A stretch of 13,007 nucleotides of DNA, from NCBI GenBank assembly GCA_026710565.1, contig JAPOQV010000642.1, forward strand, positions 1 through 13,007. Reading direction: 5' to 3'. The notes under the pieces were generated by a model. It worked only from the letters and a program-made list of their open reading frames with translations, ran no database searches and was not told where the DNA came from. Source of the DNA: Spirochaetaceae bacterium (GTDB lineage Bacteria; Spirochaetota; Spirochaetia; SZUA-6; Bin103). Shown here piece by piece: positions 7,135 to 13,007 of this stretch (position 1 is its first letter; each line of letters starts with the position of its first letter). A program made the position numbers and the translations under genes.

Positions 7135-7436
7135 TCGACCACCTCCATCTTCTGCAGCACGAACTCGTAGCCGACCATGTCCAGGTCGTCGTCGTCGAAG
7201 TCGGCCTGGTGCAGGGGGAACTGCACGACCTGCCAGCCGTCGCACACCGCGTCGTGCACGGACTCGTACGGACACGGCGGCGGGTCGACCGCAAGCTCGA
7301 CCGCGAAGCCGGGCACCGGCTCGTAGATCGTGAAGCCCAGGATCGGCGACTGGATGTTGGGCGTCTGCGCGTGGATGTACATCAGGCGCTGCTTCGGCCG
7401 TGCCGGCCGGGTATGAGCACTCTGCCGCGTTCCCAT
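7131..7436 (-). CDS. Uncharacterised 101-residue protein, first gene of the minus operon
   Basis: I do not recognise a named family. The protein is 101 residues, soluble, with no signal peptide or membrane segment. After a short basic N-terminus (MGTRQSAHTRPARPKQRL) the body has alternating hydrophobic stretches (ILGFTIYEPVPGFAVELAV), then CDGWQVVQFPL, an acidic DFDDDDLDMVGYEF segment and VLQKMEVVE at the end. This suggests a small alpha/beta or beta fold. Two cysteines, in PPCPYE and AVCDGW, could bind metal but do not form a recognisable motif. The gene is well supported: it sits 8 bases after AGGAGG, behind a good promoter, and its stop overlaps the PhyH start by four bases. An internal Met at residue 19 is an alternative start but lacks an equally good ribosome site. 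Coupling to the oxygenase suggests an accessory role. Confidence 0.8.
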   Translation of the reverse strand: MGTRQSAHTRPARPKQRLMYIHAQTPNIQSPILGFTIYEPVPGFAVELAVDPPPCPYESVHDAVCDGWQVVQFPLHQADFDDDDLDMVGYEFVLQKMEVVE

Positions 7437-7444
7437 CGCTGCCC

Positions 7445-7450
7445 CCTCCT
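7445..7450 (-). promoter_or_regulatory. Shine-Dalgarno site of the minus operon's first gene
   Basis: The minus strand reads AGGAGG, eight bases before the ATG at 7436. It fixes the start of the 101-residue protein and is the strongest ribosome site on the minus strand. Confidence 0.8.
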
Positions 7451-7459
7451 GACCCCCGG

Positions 7460-7489
7460 ATCATAGGTCCCGCGCCGCTGACGGGACAA
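7460..7489 (-). promoter_or_regulatory. Sigma70-like promoter of the six-gene minus operon
   Basis: The -35 box is TTGTCC (7489-7484, four of six consensus bases) and the -10 box is TATGAT (7465-7460, five of six), with an 18-bp spacer. Transcription would start near 7453, giving a short leader of about 17 bases that contains the AGGAGG. In DNA this GC-rich, a TATGAT placed this well is unlikely to be chance. No equally good promoter was seen elsewhere in the operon. Confidence 0.65.
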
Positions 7490-7496
7490 GCGGCGC
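7472..7496. promoter_or_regulatory. Inverted repeat over the -35 box, possible operator
   Basis: GCGCCGCT (7472-7479) and AGCGGCGC (7489-7496) are perfect 8-bp arms around a 9-bp centre. The centre and the start of the right arm hold the -35 box of the minus promoter. A regulator bound here could control the minus operon, and possibly the divergent plus genes. No regulator gene is visible in the window, and GC-rich inverted repeats also occur by chance. Confidence 0.35.
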
Positions 7497-7506
7497 ACGG
7501 GTGCGC
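7493..7506. promoter_or_regulatory. Second near-palindrome in the divergent intergenic region
   Basis: GCGCAC (7493-7498) and GTGCGC (7501-7506) flank a two-base GG centre. The site overlaps the end of the first inverted repeat. It has the shape of a dimeric-regulator site, but there is no independent support. Confidence 0.25.
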
Positions 7507-7560
7507 GTGCCGTCGACTCCGGCATGGACTGGACGGCAGCCGTTGCCGTACCGTGGCGGC

Positions 7561-8283
7561 ATGGACTTCGCCGAGGAGCGCATCGCCCTGGCCTGCGCGT
7601 TCCGCTGGGCGGCCCGCTACGACCTGCACGAATCGGTCGCCAACCACTTCAGCCTGGCGGTCGACGCATCAGGCACGAAGTTCCTGATGAACCCGCGCGG
7701 CCGCCACTTCTCGCGCATCAGGGCCAGCGAGCTGCTGCTCCTCGACGCCGGCGATCCGAGCACCATGGAGCGCCCGGACGCGCCCGACCCGACCGCCTGG
7801 GCCCTGCACGGCAGCATCCACCGCAACGTGCCGGGCGCCCGCTGCGTCCTGCACGTGCACTCGAAGTACGCGACGGCGCTGGCTTGCCTGGACGACCCCA
7901 CGCTGCCGCCGGTCGAGCAGAACGCCATGCGCTTCTGGGGGCGGGTGACGATCGACGACCAGTTCGACGGCATGGGCCTGGACGACGAGGCCGAGCGCGT
8001 CGGCCGCCTGGTCGGCGACAACCCCATCCTGCTCATGCGCCACCACGGCGTGATGGTGTTCGGCCCGACCGTCGCGCAGGCGTTCGACGACCTCTACTAC
8101 TACGAGCGCGCCTGCTGCACGTACCTCATCGCCCTGCAGACCGGCAGGAAGGTGCGCTCCGTCCCCGACCGCGTCGCGGCCAAGACGGAGCTGCAGTGGC
8201 GGGACTACCCCGACCTGAGCGAGGACCACTTCCGGGAACTGGGCGCGATCCTCGACCGGGAAGACCCCTCGTATCGCTGCTGA
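7561..8283 (+). CDS. Class II aldolase/adducin family protein
   Basis: This 240-residue protein has the fuculose-phosphate-aldolase-like fold. The zinc ligands are present: His98 and His100 in VLHVHSKYATA, and His162 in LMRHHGVMVFG. Family signatures include VANHFSLAV near residue 27, an NPRGRHFSRI turn (44-53) and FDDLYYYERACCTYLIAL (175-192). By my alignment, the position of the catalytic Glu73 of E. coli FucA falls on Ala79 (DPTAWALH), so classical sugar-phosphate aldol cleavage is doubtful. I recall a subfamily of short class II aldolase-like proteins of unknown activity with a similar TAWxxH motif. The ATG at 7561 has no clear Shine-Dalgarno. It is the first gene of the plus block and is divergent from the PhyH operon. 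The next gene starts ten bases after its stop. Confidence 0.9.
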   Translation: MDFAEERIALACAFRWAARYDLHESVANHFSLAVDASGTKFLMNPRGRHFSRIRASELLLLDAGDPSTMERPDAPDPTAWALHGSIHRNVPGARCVLHVHSKYATALACLDDPTLPPVEQNAMRFWGRVTIDDQFDGMGLDDEAERVGRLVGDNPILLMRHHGVMVFGPTVAQAFDDLYYYERACCTYLIALQTGRKVRSVPDRVAAKTELQWRDYPDLSEDHFRELGAILDREDPSYRC

Positions 8284-8293
8284 TCCGCCCGGC

Positions 8294-8593
8294 ATGGTGC
8301 TGGAGGTCGCGATCCTGGACGTGAAGCCCGGCCTGGAGGCCGACTTCGAGGCGGCCTTCGCCGAGGCGCAGGCAATCATCGCCGGCATGGACGGCTACGT
8401 TTCCCACGAGCTCCGCACGTGCCTGGAGAAGCGAAGCCGCTATCTCCTGCTGGTGACGTGGCGAACCCTGGAGGACCACACCGTCGGGTTCCGCGGATCG
8501 GACCGCTACCAGGAGTGGCGCATCCTGCTGCACCACTTCTACGACCCGTTCCCGGAGGTCGAGCACTACGAGCCGGTGTACGGCGCCCCGTGA
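8294..8593 (+). CDS. Antibiotic biosynthesis monooxygenase (ABM)-fold protein
   Basis: This 99-residue protein has the single ferredoxin-like ABM fold. The family includes quinol and heme-degrading monooxygenases and many small enzymes or binding proteins that act as dimers without cofactors. The N-terminal strand VAILDVKPG is followed by a helix (EADFEAAFAEAQAIIAGMDG), a GYVSHEL strand and then RYLLLVTWRTLEDHTVGFRGS, a very typical ABM core. The C-terminus (PFPEVEHYEPVYG) is the expected closing strand. The substrate is unknown. The gene lies ten bases after the aldolase and its stop overlaps an alternative GTG start of the NurA gene. It may be transcribed with both, linking small-molecule metabolism and DNA repair genes at least by position. 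Confidence 0.88.
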   Translation: MVLEVAILDVKPGLEADFEAAFAEAQAIIAGMDGYVSHELRTCLEKRSRYLLLVTWRTLEDHTVGFRGSDRYQEWRILLHHFYDPFPEVEHYEPVYGAP

Positions 8594-8604
8594 CCGGCGC
8601 CGGC

Positions 8605-9586
8605 ATGTCCCGGGTCTTCGGCGACTACCACGTCCGCATCGATCCGTGGGAGGTCGACTACGGGGACCAGACGCCGCTGGAGTCCCTGAACGATCGGCCG
8701 TGCGAGCACGTCGATCACGAGGTCGAACTGCCCGATGGCGAGTGGGAGGCGATCGTGCCCCGTGCTCCGGGCTCGATTCGTGACCGGGTCGTGTTCATCG
8801 ACGGTGTCCGCAGGCTCGACGCCCGACTACAGGTCCGGCAGGACGAGAGCCTGATCTTCGGCGGCTTCGGAAGCTACGCGGTCGGCGCCGCCGTCATGCG
8901 CGACTCGGCGGCCGACTTCGGCGAGATCCGCGTGTCTCGCACCGTGGTGCTCGGGGGCGGACGCCCCCTGCCGGCACCCGTGCAGGTTCACGACAACCTG
9001 GTGTACGAGGCGGAGAGCACCCCGAGGCCGGAGGTGGACGGGCCGTTGCGGCACATCCAGGACTCGATGCGGACCGCCGAGGCGGCGTTGGCCGCCGATC
9101 TCTCCGACGCCGAAACGCTGGTCATCGTGGACGGGCCCCTCAGCTTCGTGCCCGAGCGGCCGGAGCAGGCCGTGGGCTACATCAAGCGGCTGCACGACCT
9201 CTACCTGCCGAGCCGTTTCCTGCCGCTCCTGGCGACCCTCCCGGCAGGCTCGAGGACGCCCCTGTTCGCGATCCGCGGCGACCGCTCCGGATTCGCCCGG
9301 TACTCCTGGTTCCAGCGCCTCGGCGACCCGGCGCATGGCGCCGGGGAACGGCCCGGCCTGGTCCGCCTGGAGGTGGGAACGTCCGCCGGTGTCGACGCCG
9401 CCCGCGATCTGGCCGATGCCGCTACCGCCTGGCTGCCCGGAATCGCACCGCGACGGACCAGAGACCCGCGGTCGCCCCAGAATCTCCTGCCCATCGGGGC
9501 CCTCGAACAACAGCTCCGTGCCCGGCTCGGCGACGCGCGGCTGATACGGCGCTGGATCGAAGCCCTGGTCGCCAAGGAGGCCGCGC

Positions 9587-9594
<8 letters not shown>
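8605..9594 (+). CDS. nurA: NurA-like 5'-3' nuclease
   Basis: NurA is a Mn2+-dependent nuclease that works inside a complex with the HerA translocase to resect DNA ends. This 329-residue protein has two metal-site signatures of the NurA RNase-H-like fold: VVFIDGVRRLD with Asp66, and LVIVDGPLSF with Asp176. Between and after them come VGYIKRLHDLYLP (190-202) and ARYSWFQRL (231-239), and the end has a PQNLLPIGALEQQLRARLGD segment that matches the usual NurA finish. Identification rests on these motifs plus the immediately downstream HerA gene. The start is taken as ATG 8605. An in-frame GTG at 8590 overlaps the ABM stop (GTGA) and would add five residues. Neither has a Shine-Dalgarno, so the choice is open. 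The last eight bases overlap herA, and herA's ribosome site lies within nurA. Confidence 0.88.
9574..9580 (+). promoter_or_regulatory. Shine-Dalgarno site of herA inside nurA
   Basis: AAGGAGG, six bases before the ATG at 9587, is the strongest ribosome site in the plus block. It lies wholly within the nurA coding sequence. With the eight-base gene overlap, it would keep the HerA supply tied to, but higher than, that of NurA. This suits a HerA hexamer with fewer NurA subunits, although that reading is inference. Confidence 0.75.
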
Positions 9595-11284
<1,690 letters not shown>

Positions 11285-11294
11285 GATCTCTCCC

Positions 11295-12467
11295 GTGAGG
11301 ATCGTGCACACCAGCGACTGGCACGTCGGACGGCGCTGGAAGGGCATCCAGCGGCTGGACGAGATGGAGGCGATCCTCGATCACCTCGCCGGCTTCATCG
11401 AGCGGGAGTCGATCGACCTCGTCCTGCATTCGGGCGACGTGTTCGACAGCCGCAACCCGTCGGGCGAGTCGGAGCGCCTGGTCAACGAGTTCCTGGTCCG
11501 GGTCGGCCGTACCGGCGCCCGCACCGTCGTGATCGCCGGCAACCACGACGACCCGCAACGGTTCGACGCGCGGGCGCTGCTGGCCACGGGAGCCAACGTC
11601 CACATTCTCGGCCGCCCCCGGAGCGCGGACCACGGCGGGACGTTCATGCTCGAAGCCCGCGGCGGCGAGACGGCCGTGGTCGCGGCGCTGCCGTTCGCCT
11701 CGCCCGGGATGTGGGTGTCCGCCCTGGACCTCGCCGGGGACGAGGCGTCCGCGCGAACCCGCTACGCGCACCTGTTCCAGCGAGCGGTGGGGAACCTCTG
11801 CGCCGCGTACCGCGACGACGCCGTGAACCTGCTGATGGCCCACACGCACCTGGAGGGCGCGGCCTTCGGCGAGTCGGAGCGCCGCGTCCACCTGTCCGAG
11901 GACTGGGCCGCGACGCCGCAGACGCTGCCGGCCACGGCGACCTACATCGCGCTCGGCCACATCCACAAGCCGCAGAAGGTGGCAGGCACCCTGCCCGCCT
12001 GGTACGCCGGCTCGCCGCTGCAGCTCGACTTCGGCGAGGTCGGCCAGGAGAAGACCTTCGCCGTCGTCGAAGCGACACCGCGCCGCCCGGCACGGGTCGA
12101 GCACGTGCCCTACGAAGGCGGAAGGCCGCTCCGGGACGTCGAGGGGACGCTGGACGAGCTGGAAGATCGTGCCAGCGCAGACCATGCCGGCGCGAACGGC
12201 GACGACTCCTGGCTGCGGGTCACGGTCAAGCTCGCCGGGAAGGATCCGGACATCAACCGCAAGGTGCGCGAGCTCCTGCCGAACGCGCTGGTCGTGCGCG
12301 TCGACCTGCCCGAGTCCGAGGTACCGGACAGCGACCTGCCCGACGCCGGGGCGCCCGCGGCCGAGCTGTACGCGGCCTACCACCGCCGGGCGCACGAACG
12401 CGAGCCCGAGCCCGCGGTCCTCGACACGTTCCAGCACCTCCACGAGCGGGCCCGCGAGGACGCCTGA
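11295..12467 (+). CDS. sbcD: SbcD/Mre11 DNA exonuclease
   Basis: SbcD is the bacterial Mre11, a Mn2+-dependent 3'-5' exonuclease and hairpin endonuclease that works with SbcC/Rad50 on DNA ends and cruciforms. The 390-residue protein has all five phosphoesterase motifs: Asp8 and His10 in TSDWHVG, Asp48 in SGDVFDSR, Asn83-His84-Asp85 in AGNHDDP, His183 in MAHTHLEG, and His222/His224 in GHIHKPQ. The C-terminal part (about 290-390) is the usual capping and SbcC-binding region. It is Asp/Glu-rich and contains the segment LPESEVPDSDLPDAGAPA. The start is GTG 11295 with AGGA eight bases upstream, partly within the herA stop. The sbcC gene follows three bases after the stop, the standard sbcD-sbcC order. 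Confidence 0.95.
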   Translation: MRIVHTSDWHVGRRWKGIQRLDEMEAILDHLAGFIERESIDLVLHSGDVFDSRNPSGESERLVNEFLVRVGRTGARTVVIAGNHDDPQRFDARALLATGANVHILGRPRSADHGGTFMLEARGGETAVVAALPFASPGMWVSALDLAGDEASARTRYAHLFQRAVGNLCAAYRDDAVNLLMAHTHLEGAAFGESERRVHLSEDWAATPQTLPATATYIALGHIHKPQKVAGTLPAWYAGSPLQLDFGEVGQEKTFAVVEATPRRPARVEHVPYEGGRPLRDVEGTLDELEDRASADHAGANGDDSWLRVTVKLAGKDPDINRKVRELLPNALVVRVDLPESEVPDSDLPDAGAPAAELYAAYHRRAHEREPEPAVLDTFQHLHERAREDA

Positions 12468-12470
12468 CCG

Positions 12471-13007
12471 ATGCGCCCGATCCAGCTCAGCGTCGAAGGT
12501 CTGACCTGCTTCAAGGAGAAGCAGGAGATCGACTTCTCCGGCCTGGACCTCTTCGCGATCTCCGGTCCGACCGGCGCGGGCAAGTCGACGCTCTTGGACG
12601 CCATCCTGTTCGCGCTGTACGGCGAGGTCCCGCGGGTCGGCAAGCAGGACCTGAAGGAGATGATCTCGGCGGCACGGGAGCGCGTGAGCGTCCGCTTCGA
12701 CTTCGCAGTCGGGAAGCGACGATTCCGAGTCGCCCGCGCGCTGCGCCGCAAGGGCGCGGCTACCGTCCGCCTGGAAGAGCACGACGGGACGGACTTCAAC
12801 ACCGTCCTCGCCGACCAGGTGCGCACGGCGTCCGCGGAAGTGACGCGGCTGCTCGGCCTGGACGTGGATGCATTCACCCAGGCGGTGATCCTTCCGCAAG
12901 GGGAGTTCGCGAAGTTCCTGAAGGCCGATCCGCGCAAACGCCGCGAGATGCTGCGCACGCTGCTGCGGCTCGACGTGTACGAGCGGATGCGGCAGACCGC
13001 GCAGGAC
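12471..13007 (+). CDS. sbcC: SbcC/Rad50 ATPase (5' part only)
   Basis: SbcC is the SMC-like ATPase partner of SbcD. Its coiled-coil arms tether DNA and its ATP-driven head controls access to the nuclease. Only the first 179 residues are in the window; the coiled coil, hook and C-terminal Walker B lie beyond the right edge. Visible are the opening PIQLSVEGLTCFKEKQEIDF, Walker A GPTGAGKST (32-40), and the Q-loop region FTQAVILPQGEFAKFLKADP followed by the KRREMLRTLLRL helix, all standard for SbcC/Rad50. The ATG lies three bases after the sbcD stop, with GAGGA ten bases upstream inside sbcD. Confidence 0.95.
   Translation, partial: MRPIQLSVEGLTCFKEKQEIDFSGLDLFAISGPTGAGKSTLLDAILFALYGEVPRVGKQDLKEMISAARERVSVRFDFAVGKRRFRVARALRRKGAATVRLEEHDGTDFNTVLADQVRTASAEVTRLLGLDVDAFTQAVILPQGEFAKFLKADPRKRREMLRTLLRLDVYERMRQTAQD

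Noticed and set aside
7515..7560. Sigma70 promoter for the aldolase gene
   Set aside because: The best candidate (TGGACT, 18 bp, TACCGT) matches consensus poorly and would give an almost leaderless transcript, so I do not call it.
7135..7647. Upstream extension of the PhyH protein
   Set aside because: The extra 171 residues are out-of-frame readings of the small gene and the intergenic promoter. The ATG at 7134 gives normal family length.

Overview
The window is a very GC-rich, almost fully coding bacterial segment. The only gene-free gap longer than about 20 bases is 7437-7560 (124 bases). The best taxonomic hint is the secreted protein at 254-1150, which reads like the DUF6675 family that I associate with Spirochaetota. 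Together with SH3-type lipoproteins, frequent GTG/TTG starts and high GC, this suggests a high-GC spirochaete, perhaps an environmental lineage. That placement is an inference.

Left end (1-1150): the 5' part of murG on the minus strand and a divergent DUF6675-like gene on the plus strand. Their two GTG start codons abut each other, and three 15-bp repeats encode an extended MurG N-terminus. The DUF6675-like gene then runs 42 bases into the 3' end of the convergent DUF445 gene, across an 18-bp tandem duplication.

Minus-strand operon (7436 down to 1109): six genes in a row, a small uncharacterised protein, a phytanoyl-CoA dioxygenase-like oxygenase, an HtrA/DegP-type serine protease, UvrB, an SH3-domain lipoprotein and a DUF445 membrane protein. 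Every junction is a 4-base stop/start overlap (ATGA, GTGA or TTGA), so the genes look translationally coupled. A good sigma70-like promoter (-35 TTGTCC, 18 bp, -10 TATGAT) and an AGGAGG ribosome site precede the first gene. An inverted repeat lies over the -35 region.

Plus-strand block (7561-13007): a class II aldolase/adducin-family protein, an antibiotic-biosynthesis-monooxygenase (ABM) fold protein, and then a four-gene DNA-end-processing module: NurA-like nuclease, HerA-like translocase ATPase, SbcD/Mre11 nuclease and SbcC/Rad50 ATPase (cut by the window end). In archaea these four proteins cooperate in resection of DNA double-strand breaks. HerA pumps DNA into NurA while Mre11-Rad50 recognises and trims ends. 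Finding all four contiguous in a presumptive spirochaete is the most notable system in the window. HerA's P-loop is non-canonical.

Three separate in-frame minisatellites (15, 18 and 18 bp units) within the first 2.8 kb suggest that replication slippage has been remodelling protein ends here. I see no RNA genes, CRISPR arrays, insertion sequences or attachment sites.
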